The notes under the pieces were generated by a model. It had not been told where the DNA came from, did no database searches, and saw nothing but the letters and a program-made list of their open reading frames with translations. This document shows, in pieces, positions 27,772 through 35,734 of a stretch of 64,000 bases of DNA. The stretch is from positions 1,116,001-1,180,000 of the forward strand of contig NZ_FNFP01000001.1 in NCBI RefSeq assembly GCF_900100845.1, in the 5' to 3' direction. The translations under genes were made by a program, and so were the position numbers. The DNA is from Natronincola ferrireducens. Lineage in GTDB: Bacteria > Bacillota > Clostridia > Peptostreptococcales > Natronincolaceae. Position 1 is the first letter of the stretch. Each line of letters opens with the position of its first letter.

Positions 27772-29124
27772 ATGTTTAAAAAAATACTTGTTGCCAATAG
27801 AGGAGAGATAGCCCTCAGGATCATTAGAGCTTGCAAAGATATGGGAATACAGACGGTAGCAGTATACTCAGAAATGGATACAAATTCAGTACATGTACAT
27901 CTGGCAGATGAAGCGATTTGTATTGGACCTGCACCATCTAAAAAAAGCTATTTAAATGTAGATAGCATAATTACTGCAGCTATGGTTACAAAATGTGAAG
28001 CTATACATCCAGGCTATGGATTTCTTTCTGAAAGCTCAAAGCTAGTAGATGCATGTAACTTAAATAACATCAAATTTATTGGGCCCTATAAAGAACATAT
28101 AGAGAAAATGGGGAATAAATCTGAGGCTAGAAAAACAATGATAGAGGCTGGGGTACCTGTTGTACCTGGATCCCAAGGAAGTACTAATAAAGCTGAAGAA
28201 GCATTGGAGATTGCCAAGGGAATTGGTTTCCCTGTCATGATTAAGGCAGCCAGCGGTGGTGGTGGAAGAGGAATGAGAATAGTACACCTAGAAGACGAAT
28301 TCATTGAAAAATTCAACATGGCAAAATCAGAATCTATTACGGCTTTTAATGATGACTCTATGTATATAGAAAAATTTATAGAAGAGCCTAGACATATAGA
28401 ATTTCAAATATTGGCTGATAATTATGGAAATACAATTCACTTAGGGGAAAGAGATTGTTCTATACAAAGAAAAAATCAAAAAGTTATAGAAGAAGCTCCA
28501 TGTGCCGCAATTAGTGAAGAATTGAGAAATAAAATGGGTGAGACAGCAATTCGTGCTGCTAAAGCAGTTAACTATATAAATGCAGGAACAATAGAGTTTT
28601 TATTAGATAAGTACAATAATTTTTACTTTATAGAAATGAATACAAGAATACAAGTGGAGCATCCAGTAACAGAGATGACTACCGGTATTGACCTTATAAA
28701 AGAACAAATAAAGATCAGCTATGGAGAAAAGTTAAATATTAGTCAAGACGAAATAAAACCTAATGGTCATGCCATTGAGTGTAGAATAAATGCTGAAGAT
28801 CCTAGTGATAACTTTAGGCCTTCTCCAGGGCAAATAGAGGGATATTTTTCTCCAGGAGGATATGGTGTTCGGGTAGATAGCCATATCTACAGTGGTTATA
28901 CTGTACCGCCTACCTATGATTCCATGATTGGAAAACTGATTGTATGGGGAAAGAATAGAAATGAAGCAATAGATACAATGAAAAGAGCTTTAAATGAGAT
29001 AGTAATTACAGGAATAAGTACAAATGTTGAGTTTCAAAAGCGAATATTAGACAATGAAAGCTTTCTTGAGAATAAAATAGATACGTCATTTATTGAGAAA
29101 AAAATAGTAAGTGTGAAGTTATAG
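27772..29124 (+). CDS. accC: biotin carboxylase subunit of acetyl-CoA carboxylase
   Basis: 450 residues, the usual length. It carboxylates biotin on AccB using ATP and bicarbonate. The N-domain opens [16 protein letters not shown]; the ATP-grasp lid has [12 protein letters not shown]; the catalytic region has [26 protein letters not shown] lies in the C-domain. It begins seven bases after accB with AGGAGG in the preceding gene's end. Confidence 0.96.
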   Translation: MFKKILVANRGEIALRIIRACKDMGIQTVAVYSEMDTNSVHVHLADEAICIGPAPSKKSYLNVDSIITAAMVTKCEAIHPGYGFLSESSKLVDACNLNNIKFIGPYKEHIEKMGNKSEARKTMIEAGVPVVPGSQGSTNKAEEALEIAKGIGFPVMIKAASGGGGRGMRIVHLEDEFIEKFNMAKSESITAFNDDSMYIEKFIEEPRHIEFQILADNYGNTIHLGERDCSIQRKNQKVIEEAPCAAISEELRNKMGETAIRAAKAVNYINAGTIEFLLDKYNNFYFIEMNTRIQVEHPVTEMTTGIDLIKEQIKISYGEKLNISQDEIKPNGHAIECRINAEDPSDNFRPSPGQIEGYFSPGGYGVRVDSHIYSGYTVPPTYDSMIGKLIVWGKNRNEAIDTMKRALNEIVITGISTNVEFQKRILDNESFLENKIDTSFIEKKIVSVKL

Positions 29125-29140
29125 TAAAGGAAGTGGATAT

Positions 29141-29962
29141 ATGTTAAAGGACGTCTTTGGTAAAAAGAACTATGTAACAGTAAGTTTAACTGATAATAAG
29201 GAGAAAATAACTTCACTTAGGGAAAATATTAAACCTACTAAAAATAGTTATTTACAGACAGAAAAAATAGAAAGAATTAGTGCTAGAGATAGAATTAACG
29301 AATTAATAGATCCAAGTACTTTTATAGAATATGATGTAAGATTAACAGCGGCTAACCCTTTGAACTTTCCAGGTTATACCGATAAGGTGACTGAAGTTAT
29401 TAAAAAATCCAATGAAAATGAGGCTGTGATTACAGGCGAAGGGAAAATTCACGGAGAAAGTTGTATTGTATGTGTGATGGATCCAAGCTTTATGATGGGG
29501 AGTATGGGATCTGTAGTTGGAGAAAAAATTACAAGAGCCATCGAAAAGGCTATTGAAAAGAGATTTCCCCTTATTATATTCACAGCATCTGGTGGTGCTA
29601 GGATGCAAGAAGGGATATTATCGTTAATGCAGATGGCGAAGGTATCTGCTGCCATAGCTAAATTATCTGAAGAAGGGTTATTATATATTTCTGTCCTAAC
29701 AGATCCAACAACTGGTGGTGTTACTGCAAGCTTTGCTATGTTAGGAGATATAATCATTGCAGAACCAGGAGCACTAATTGGATTTGCAGGTCCGAGGGTG
29801 ATTGAGCAAACCATTAAACAGAAACTTCCTGAGGGGTTCCAAAGGTCAGAATTTCTACAAGAAAAAGGATTTGTTGACAAAATCGTAAGCAGAAAGGATA
29901 TGGGAGATGTCCTATCTAAAATTTTAAGAATCCACACGATCGGTGGTGAATTATATGAATAA
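29141..29962 (+). CDS. accD: carboxyltransferase beta subunit, lacking the zinc ribbon
   Basis: 273 residues against about 285-305 for typical AccD. The opening [14 protein letters not shown] is normal, and the carboxyltransferase core ([51 protein letters not shown]) is intact. Between residues 15 and 45 the four-Cys zinc ribbon that AccD normally carries is absent; the only two Cys (109 and 112) lie inside the core. The ribbon binds RNA/DNA and shapes the entry to the active site in E. coli, so its loss is unusual. The gene is 16 bases after accC and its 3' end overlaps accA. Confidence 0.92.
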   Translation: MLKDVFGKKNYVTVSLTDNKEKITSLRENIKPTKNSYLQTEKIERISARDRINELIDPSTFIEYDVRLTAANPLNFPGYTDKVTEVIKKSNENEAVITGEGKIHGESCIVCVMDPSFMMGSMGSVVGEKITRAIEKAIEKRFPLIIFTASGGARMQEGILSLMQMAKVSAAIAKLSEEGLLYISVLTDPTTGGVTASFAMLGDIIIAEPGALIGFAGPRVIEQTIKQKLPEGFQRSEFLQEKGFVDKIVSRKDMGDVLSKILRIHTIGGELYE

Positions 29963-30911
29963 TATATTAGAATTTGAAAAACCAATTAATGAATTGGAAA
30001 ATAAAATTATAGAGCTTAAAAGCTTCGCCAAGGAAAACAGCATAGATTTAACCTATGAAATAGATATCATAAGTAAAAAGTTGGAAATTATGAGGAAAGA
30101 AGTATATGAAAAGTTAAGTCCATGGCAAAAAGTAAAACTGGCACGACTTCAAGAAAGACCAAAGGCTTTAGATTATATTGAAAAATTAATAACTGATTTT
30201 ACTGAGTTCCATGGCGACCGATTTTATGGGGATGATCAATCTATAGTGGCGGGGATTGGCATGTTTCAGGATATACCCGTTACCGTGATCGGTCATCAAA
30301 AAGGAAAAGAATTAGAAGAAAATCTTAAGAGAAATTTTGGGATGCCACACCCTGAAGGGTATAGAAAGGCTTTGAGATTAATGAGGCAAGCAGAAAAGTT
30401 TAAGCGACCTATCATAACCTTTATAGATACACCAGGAGCTTATTGTGGCTTAGGTGCAGAGGAAAGAGGTCAAGGAGAAGCAATAGCCATCAATCTTATG
30501 AATATGAGCAGACTAAAAACACCGACTATATCAATTGTTATTGGTGAGGGCGGAAGTGGTGGTGCATTAGCCCTTGGTGTTGCTGATAGAGTCTATATGC
30601 TAGAACATTCTATATACTCAGTAATATCCCCTGAAGGTCTTTCGAGTATATTATGGAAGGACTCCAACCTTGCTCAAAGGGCGGCTAATATTATGAAACT
30701 GACGGCCCAGGATCTATACGATTTAAAAGTTATAGATGGTGTCATAAAAGAACCTATAGGTGGAGCACATAAGGACATTAATTTGACAGTGGATAATTTA
30801 AGACAATGTCTATTGAATGAAGTAAAAAAACTAAAAAAGTTAAATGAAGTAGAATTATTGGACCAAAGATATGAAAAACTTAGAAAAATTGGAGTTTGGC
30901 AAGATAGTTAA
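29955..30911 (+). CDS. accA: carboxyltransferase alpha subunit of acetyl-CoA carboxylase
   Basis: 318 residues from the ATG at 29955, eight bases inside accD, with GGTGGTG as ribosome site; a GTG at 29943 is less likely. The N-terminal helical part ([15 protein letters not shown]) and the crotonase-fold core ([57 protein letters not shown]) match AccA throughout. It transfers carboxyl from biotin to acetyl-CoA together with AccD. Overlap with accD implies coupled synthesis. Confidence 0.95.
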   Translation: MNNILEFEKPINELENKIIELKSFAKENSIDLTYEIDIISKKLEIMRKEVYEKLSPWQKVKLARLQERPKALDYIEKLITDFTEFHGDRFYGDDQSIVAGIGMFQDIPVTVIGHQKGKELEENLKRNFGMPHPEGYRKALRLMRQAEKFKRPIITFIDTPGAYCGLGAEERGQGEAIAINLMNMSRLKTPTISIVIGEGGSGGALALGVADRVYMLEHSIYSVISPEGLSSILWKDSNLAQRAANIMKLTAQDLYDLKVIDGVIKEPIGGAHKDINLTVDNLRQCLLNEVKKLKKLNEVELLDQRYEKLRKIGVWQDS

Positions 30912-30930
30912 ACAATCTGGATAAGTGTTA

Positions 30931-30960
30931 CATTCCCTCAAGCTAATGTTTTGAGGGATG
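30931..30960 (+). terminator. terminator after accA
   Basis: CATTCCCTCAA at 30931-30941 pairs with TTGAGGGATG at 30951-30960, followed by a T-rich stretch. Confidence 0.8.
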
Positions 30961-31109
30961 TTTCTATCTAGGGGAGCTAGTGTTTATGAAAAATAAATAC
31001 TGATATAGATTATTGATATACCGATTCAAATCTATATTGACATGAGGCAAAAGATTCTGTATAATTTTTAATGTTAAAAACTAAAAAAACGCCAATTTGG
31101 CCAAGTGTT

Positions 31110-31149
31110 GAACATCCACTTTAAAAACTCAAGGGGATGTTCTTTTTTT
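31110..31149 (+). promoter_or_regulatory. leader terminator (attenuator candidate) upstream of the MATE gene
   Basis: GAACATCC at 31110-31117 and GGATGTTC at 31135-31142 form a hairpin followed by seven T, only 28 bases before the MATE start codon. An overlapping alternative pairing (AGTG with CACT around 31103-31119) could compete with it. This looks like a conditional terminator; the signal is unknown. Confidence 0.5.
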
Positions 31150-31176
31150 GCGAAAAATAAGGAGGTATCAATAAAA

Positions 31177-32517
31177 ATGAATAAAAAATCATTTAATAGG
31201 TATTTGTTTTCATTAACCTTACCGATTGTCTTGCAAAATCTAATCACTACGGGATTGAATTTGTTGGATACATTTATGATTGGTCTTGTTGGAGAAACAG
31301 AGTTGGCTGCTGTGGGTATTGCCAATCAATTTTATTTTTTATTTTCACTGTTTATATTTGGTATAGCTGGAGGCACAGGTGTTTTAATTGCCCAGTTATG
31401 GGGGGGACAAGATAAACAGTCCATAAAAAAAGTTTTAGGACGGTCTTTAATTACAGCTACGCTTTTAACGGGGGTATTTATTTTACTTGGAAGCAGCTTC
31501 ACTGAACAAATCATTAAGCTATTTAACAAGGATCTGGACATTGTAAGCAATGGGGTACAATATTTAAACATCACACTTTGGGGGTATTTTTTTACCAGTG
31601 TTTCTTTTGTTTTGGCGTCAGCTTTGCGAAGCATCAACAATACAAAAATACCAATGTATGGTAGTTTATTTGGTTTGGTTATCAATGGGGCTTTAAACTA
31701 CATTTTAATTTTTGGCCGACTTGGCTTTAGTCCCATGTTTGTACAAGGGGCAGCATTGGCAACTTTAATTGCACGAATTTTGGAGTGTTTAATTTTAGTG
31801 TATTTTATATACCGATTTGTTCCAGAATTAGCACTAAGCTTTAACGACTTTACTGGAATGCAAAAAAATATGAAAAAGGCCTTAAAAAAAGTAACATATC
31901 CTGTTTTATTTAATGAAGCCTGTTGGGGAATAGGTATGGTTACTTATGTTGGTCTGTACGCTCGCTTGGGGACTCAAGCTGCTGCCTCCATGCAAATTTG
32001 TAGTACCATAATGAATTTGTTTATGGTGGTTGCTTTTGGTTTAGCTTATTCAGCTCTAGTTGTGGTAGGTAATGAAGTGGGGGCTGGTAATTTAGACCGA
32101 GCTATGGAAGTATCTAGAAAGATTAGGACGATGGCTGTAAAAGTCAGTGTGTTTTTATCGATACTTTTATTTGTTATTGCAGGTCCTGTGGCAATGATCT
32201 TCAATGTTTCCCTAACAGTTAAAAACATGGTAATATCCATATTAAAAATTTATAGTTTGATGCTTCCACTTCGAATGATGAATATGATAATGATTGTAGG
32301 TGTTCATCGAGGTGGTGGCGATGCACTCTACAGTACCGTACTGCAAGGGAGTGCCATGTGGGTTGTTGGTATTCCCCTTACTTTTCTAATGGGTTATGTC
32401 TTTAAAATGCCTTTTCCTCTCGTTGTAGGAACGGTTTTTGTTGAAGAAGTGGTTAAAGGGATTTTAATTCAAAAAAGATATCGTTCTAATAAATGGATGC
32501 GTGTAGTATTTGCATAG
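31177..32517 (+). CDS. MATE family multidrug/cation exporter
   Basis: 446 residues from the ATG at 31177, behind AAGGAGG; an in-frame ATG at 31105 lies upstream of the leader hairpin. Twelve membrane helices in two halves are apparent (LPIVLQNLITTGLNLLDTFMIG, GIAGGTGVLIAQLWG; NEACWGIGMVTYVGLYAR, GNEVGAGNLDRA). MATE pumps expel drugs or metabolites in exchange for Na+ or H+. It is a single gene behind a possible attenuator. Confidence 0.92.
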   Translation: MNKKSFNRYLFSLTLPIVLQNLITTGLNLLDTFMIGLVGETELAAVGIANQFYFLFSLFIFGIAGGTGVLIAQLWGGQDKQSIKKVLGRSLITATLLTGVFILLGSSFTEQIIKLFNKDLDIVSNGVQYLNITLWGYFFTSVSFVLASALRSINNTKIPMYGSLFGLVINGALNYILIFGRLGFSPMFVQGAALATLIARILECLILVYFIYRFVPELALSFNDFTGMQKNMKKALKKVTYPVLFNEACWGIGMVTYVGLYARLGTQAAASMQICSTIMNLFMVVAFGLAYSALVVVGNEVGAGNLDRAMEVSRKIRTMAVKVSVFLSILLFVIAGPVAMIFNVSLTVKNMVISILKIYSLMLPLRMMNMIMIVGVHRGGGDALYSTVLQGSAMWVVGIPLTFLMGYVFKMPFPLVVGTVFVEEVVKGILIQKRYRSNKWMRVVFA

Positions 32518-32719
32518 TGTAATAATAAGCAAGAAGCAAGGGTTAAGAGATATTGCTAAGGCAGGAGGGATCACAGCTGTAGTATATGAGGTGGAAGATG
32601 TAAAGAGGGAGATCCAGCAGTTAAACCCTAAGGAATTAAGGGGACTGGAGGCTATGGAGATGAAAAGGCTCTATAAGCAAAAGTCGACCTATCGACAGAT
32701 GAAGAGGTTTAGGGGATAG
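32510..32719 (+). pseudogene. short basic reading frame after the MATE gene, probably a remnant
   Basis: An open frame overlaps the MATE stop and encodes about 60 residues rich in Lys, Arg and Glu (KELRGLEAMEMKRLYKQK). The only possible starts are TTG codons with no ribosome site. I do not recognise it; it is more likely the tail of a decayed gene than a real one. Confidence 0.25.
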
Positions 32720-32792
32720 GAAACAGAATATATTTAGGTAGAAGAAAAAAGTTTTAAGTTTAACGAGAGAAGTGTGAGAAATTTTATGGTTG

Positions 32793-32841
32793 CAATTTAA
32801 AACAAGAGACTTCAGAATTTGAAGTCTCTTGTTTTAAATTG
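32793..32841. terminator. strong bidirectional terminator
   Basis: A 21-base arm at 32793-32813 (ending ACAAGAGACTTC) pairs perfectly with 32821-32841. T-rich on both sides. Confidence 0.9.
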
Positions 32842-32870
32842 ATTTAGTTGAAATTGCAAATGAAATAAAA

Positions 32871-32890
32871 AATAGACCCTATGGTCTATT
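32871..32890 (-). terminator. terminator of tRNA-Leu(CAA)
   Basis: AATAGACC and GGTCTATT pair around a four-base loop, with T run on the minus strand. A second small hairpin (CCACAC/GTGTGG) lies between it and the tRNA. Confidence 0.75.
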
Positions 32891-32924
32891 TTTTATCTAT
32901 CCACACTCTTTGTGTGGATATGTA

Positions 32925-33011
32925 TGGTGCCGTGGAAGGGAATCGAACCCCCACGATGTTGCCATCGGCAGATTTTGAGTCTGCTGCGTCTGCCAGTTCC
33001 GCCACCACGGC
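32925..33011 (-). tRNA. tRNA-Leu (anticodon CAA)
   Basis: The acceptor arms GCCGTGG/CCACGGC, the anticodon loop CTCAAAA with stem GCAGA/TCTGC, a long variable arm (CGATG/CATCG) as in Leu isoacceptors, T-loop TTCGATT, discriminator A and encoded CCA are all seen on the minus strand. A TTGACA-17-TAATAT promoter lies upstream. Confidence 0.97.
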
Positions 33012-33030
33012 TTGTTAAGCTACAAAAATA

Positions 33031-33059
33031 ATATTAACATACAAGTGTTATTCTGTCAA
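33031..33059 (-). promoter_or_regulatory. promoter of tRNA-Leu(CAA)
   Basis: On the minus strand TTGACA (33059-33054) and TAATAT (33036-33031) are separated by 17 bases, 20 bases before the tRNA. Confidence 0.8.
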
Positions 33060-33092
33060 TAAAAAAATTAATAGAAAAAAATACAACTATAA

Positions 33093-33365
33093 TTGAAGAA
33101 AAACCTTTGCTATAATAAAAACAACGTGGCTTATGTAAACTTTGTTTTTCTAAACCATCATTCAGTAGAAACCTATTCAATACTGGGTATTACTCTATCA
33201 TCTACCCTCATCACTCTAGCCCTAACTTTTTTCTATAGTACATTTTTCTTTTATGAGGTTTTCCTATGGACATTTTTAGGGGCAGCTCCCATACTTTGTT
33301 TCATTACCTTAAGTCCTATGGTGCAGCGTTATTATATCCGTTTAATCAGAAAAAATATTCTTTAA
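33093..33365 (+). CDS. small membrane protein frame, doubtful
   Basis: About 90 codons open from a TTG, with two hydrophobic stretches (ILGITLSSTLITLALTFFY and VFLWTFLGAAPILCFITL). There is no ribosome site, and a TATAAT-like box sits inside the first codons, so the true start may be absent. The following 250 bases look like further decayed coding sequence. This could be the 5' part of a broken gene. Confidence 0.3.
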   Translation: MKKNLCYNKNNVAYVNFVFLNHHSVETYSILGITLSSTLITLALTFFYSTFFFYEVFLWTFLGAAPILCFITLSPMVQRYYIRLIRKNIL

Positions 33366-33497
33366 ATTTATGATCCAGTGATCATGTTATTATCCTTTTA
33401 TAGTATATTATTTAGACCCAAAACACCATTGCAATAGGGGGTATGATAATGGTGGCTATAGGCTATCTAACCTATAGATGATGGGATAGATAAAGAT

Positions 33498-33626
33498 TAG
33501 CAAAAAGACTAAAAATCATTTATGAAAAGGAATACGATATTAAAGCTATCAATATTATGCCTTCTGATTACAATCTTTTAAAGTGGGACTATTCAGTGAA
33601 AAAACACTATAGAAGTATACTGTAAA
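33498..33626 (+). pseudogene. C-terminal remnant of an unidentified gene
   Basis: A 42-codon open segment (LAKRLKIIYEKEYDIKAINI... WDYSVKKHYRSIL) ends right at a terminator. It has no start codon and probably belongs to the same broken gene as the membrane segment upstream. Confidence 0.3.
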
Positions 33627-33655
33627 AAATCAGTAGATACCCACTGATTTTTTTG
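33627..33655 (+). terminator. terminator before the sigma factor gene
   Basis: AAATCAGT at 33627-33634 pairs with ACTGATTT at 33643-33650, followed by Ts. Confidence 0.75.
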
Positions 33656-33731
33656 TGATAAAATAGATATATAACCCTAAGGAACAAAAAAATATATATT
33701 CCGTCTAATCAATAGAAGGAAGGGGAAGGAA

Positions 33732-34316
33732 GTGAGTTTTTTGCATCAACAAGAGGATGTTTTAATAGATAAGGCGAGGCAGGGTGATATTGAAAGCTTT
33801 GAACTGTTGATTAAGGCCTATCAACAAAGAGCATTTAACATAGCCTATCGCATACTGGGAAACCTCGAAGATGCCAATGATGTGACACAGGAAGCCCTTT
33901 TAAAGGTATACCGTTCCATTCATAATTTTAAAGGAAACAGTAGTTTTTCTACATGGCTATACTCCATTGTTAACAATGTATGTATAGACTTCCTACGAAA
34001 AAACAAAAAAGCAAAAGTCCTGTATATAGACAACCAGTATCAGGAAGAAGGCTATCAAAGAGAAATACCTGATGAAATAAATACTCCGGAGTGTTTATTT
34101 GAAAAAAAAGAAGTAAAAAAGATGATCCACGATGCCATCAACCAATTAAACCATGAACAGAGGACGATTATTGTTTTAAGAGATATTCAAGGCTTTAGCT
34201 ATCAGGAGATAGCTGAAATTTTAAATGTTTCTGTAGGTACGGTTAAGTCAAGAATTAATCGGGGAAGAAGCAATCTTAAGCTATTAATAAATGAAAGACT
34301 CAAAGTAACTACTTGA
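33732..34316 (+). CDS. ECF-type RNA polymerase sigma factor
   Basis: 194 residues from a GTG behind GGAAGGGGAAGGA. Region 2 (FELLIKAYQQRAFNIAYRIL, DANDVTQEALLKVYRSIHNF, STWLYSIVNNVCIDFLRK) and region 4 (LNHEQRTIIVLRDIQGFSYQEIAEIL, GTVKSRINRGRSNLK) are complete, like SigW/RpoE. It directs transcription of an extracytoplasmic stress regulon, held inactive by the anti-sigma encoded 13 bases later. Confidence 0.93.
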   Translation: MSFLHQQEDVLIDKARQGDIESFELLIKAYQQRAFNIAYRILGNLEDANDVTQEALLKVYRSIHNFKGNSSFSTWLYSIVNNVCIDFLRKNKKAKVLYIDNQYQEEGYQREIPDEINTPECLFEKKEVKKMIHDAINQLNHEQRTIIVLRDIQGFSYQEIAEILNVSVGTVKSRINRGRSNLKLLINERLKVTT

Positions 34317-34329
34317 AGGGAGGGATATA

Positions 34330-35598
34330 ATGGACTGCAAAGAATTTGATTTATATGTATCATCCTATGTAGACAACTATCTTGATGAAAAAGAAAAACA
34401 GAATTTTGAAAGACATCTTCAACAATGTGAAAGCTGTAGAATGGAATATGAAAATTTTAAAATGGTCATAGACACTGTTAATGAAATAGAAGAAATACCC
34501 TTACCTAAAAACTTTACAGTTGAGTTAGGTAAACGTCTGAGGGAAGAAAGCATACCTAAAAAGAAAGAAACTATAGCTAAAAAATGGAAGTGGGCAGGAG
34601 GCATTGCTGCAGGATTAGCACTTGTGGTAATGTCAGCCAGTATATTGACTAATGTATCCTTTAGGGGATCTAACTCCTTCATGATGAAATCAGCAGACAT
34701 GGCACCTAGGGAATCTGCTGCAGAATATGGCATGACAGCCTATGATGGAGGAGAAACTAGGGAACTCTTTGATATTCAAGGGGATGTTATAACTGAAGAA
34801 GAAATGGATAAGGAAAACAAGGCTATTCCCACAGGAGGGACGGGTTTCACCGCATCCCCTCCAAATGAAATGGAAAACCTAAAAATTGAAACCGCTAGGA
34901 AAATCATCCAAAAAGGAAGGATTTCCTTAGAAGTAGAAAACTTTGATGAGGTCCATGGAAAGGTACTGGAGTTAGTGAAAGAGTCAGGAGGCTATATACA
35001 GCTTAATGAAGTATATTATTACTCCATAAATCGTGAAAATCCAGAGGAATCCTTAAAAAGTGGCAATATGGAGCTGAGGATACCAAGCACTGGTTTTATG
35101 GAAATATTTGAAGACTTAAAATCACTAGGTGTTCCAATAGAGGAAAATACCTCTGGCATAGATATTACTGAAACCTATCGAGATATTGATAATCAAGTAG
35201 AGAACCTTAAGATTCAAGAGGAAAGATTGCGGGATATTTTACGAAGAGCAGATAGGGTGGAGGATTTGCTACAGGTAGAAAACGAACTAAATCGAATTAG
35301 AACCCAAATTAACTCTTTGTCTAGCACCCTTAAAAGCTACGATAACCTTGTAGCCCTTTCCACCATAGAGCTTAACATACGGCAGGTAAAGGATAAAAAT
35401 GTGGCGATACAGCCCTTACAGGAAGGATTATGGAGTAGGGCAAAAAACAATTTTGTAAATTCCATTAATGGCATAATTAAATTGTTTGAAGCAGCGGTTG
35501 TTACGTTCTTTGGGATATTACCTGTGTTAGCTGTACTGGCTGTAATAGGTGGGCCTATGGGCTACGTCTCCTACAAAAAATGGATAAAGAAAAAGTAA
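34330..35598 (+). CDS. membrane anti-sigma factor with zinc-finger head and DUF4349 sensor domain
   Basis: 422 residues. Residues 1-45 hold a ZAS-type anti-sigma domain (RHLQQCESC, the H-x3-C-x2-C motif). A membrane helix lies at about 88-110. The external part (190-370) is a DUF4349 domain with coiled coil (EERLRDILRRADRVEDLLQVENELNRI), and a second membrane helix (FFGILPVLAVLAVIGG) closes the protein near 395-415. The position directly after the ECF sigma gene supports its role; the extracellular signal is unknown. Two helices with a sensor loop between them differ from the one-helix RsiW plan. Confidence 0.88.
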   Translation: MDCKEFDLYVSSYVDNYLDEKEKQNFERHLQQCESCRMEYENFKMVIDTVNEIEEIPLPKNFTVELGKRLREESIPKKKETIAKKWKWAGGIAAGLALVVMSASILTNVSFRGSNSFMMKSADMAPRESAAEYGMTAYDGGETRELFDIQGDVITEEEMDKENKAIPTGGTGFTASPPNEMENLKIETARKIIQKGRISLEVENFDEVHGKVLELVKESGGYIQLNEVYYYSINRENPEESLKSGNMELRIPSTGFMEIFEDLKSLGVPIEENTSGIDITETYRDIDNQVENLKIQEERLRDILRRADRVEDLLQVENELNRIRTQINSLSSTLKSYDNLVALSTIELNIRQVKDKNVAIQPLQEGLWSRAKNNFVNSINGIIKLFEAAVVTFFGILPVLAVLAVIGGPMGYVSYKKWIKKK

Positions 35599-35604
35599 GA
35601 TTGA

Positions 35605-35635
35605 ATGAGCTTCTAAATAGGAGCTCATTTTTTTG
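35605..35635 (+). terminator. terminator between anti-sigma and polA
   Basis: ATGAGCTTCTA at 35605-35615 pairs with TAGGAGCTCAT at 35618-35628, then seven T. Confidence 0.85.
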
Positions 35636-35734
35636 TGTCGGTTGTTAATACTAGTAACAAGTTTAATTATAATTTTACTATGTTGGTAATACGTGTTAAA
35701 ATATTGATAAATACTGATAGAAGGGAAGAAAAAG

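Noticed and set aside
29449-29985. Long minus-strand open frame inside accD
   Set aside because: It lies opposite the conserved carboxyltransferase core, with no ribosome site and no recognisable motif.
32510-32719. Genuine small gene after the MATE exporter
   Set aside because: It has only TTG starts overlapping the MATE stop, no ribosome site and no recognisable domain, so it was kept only as a low-confidence remnant.
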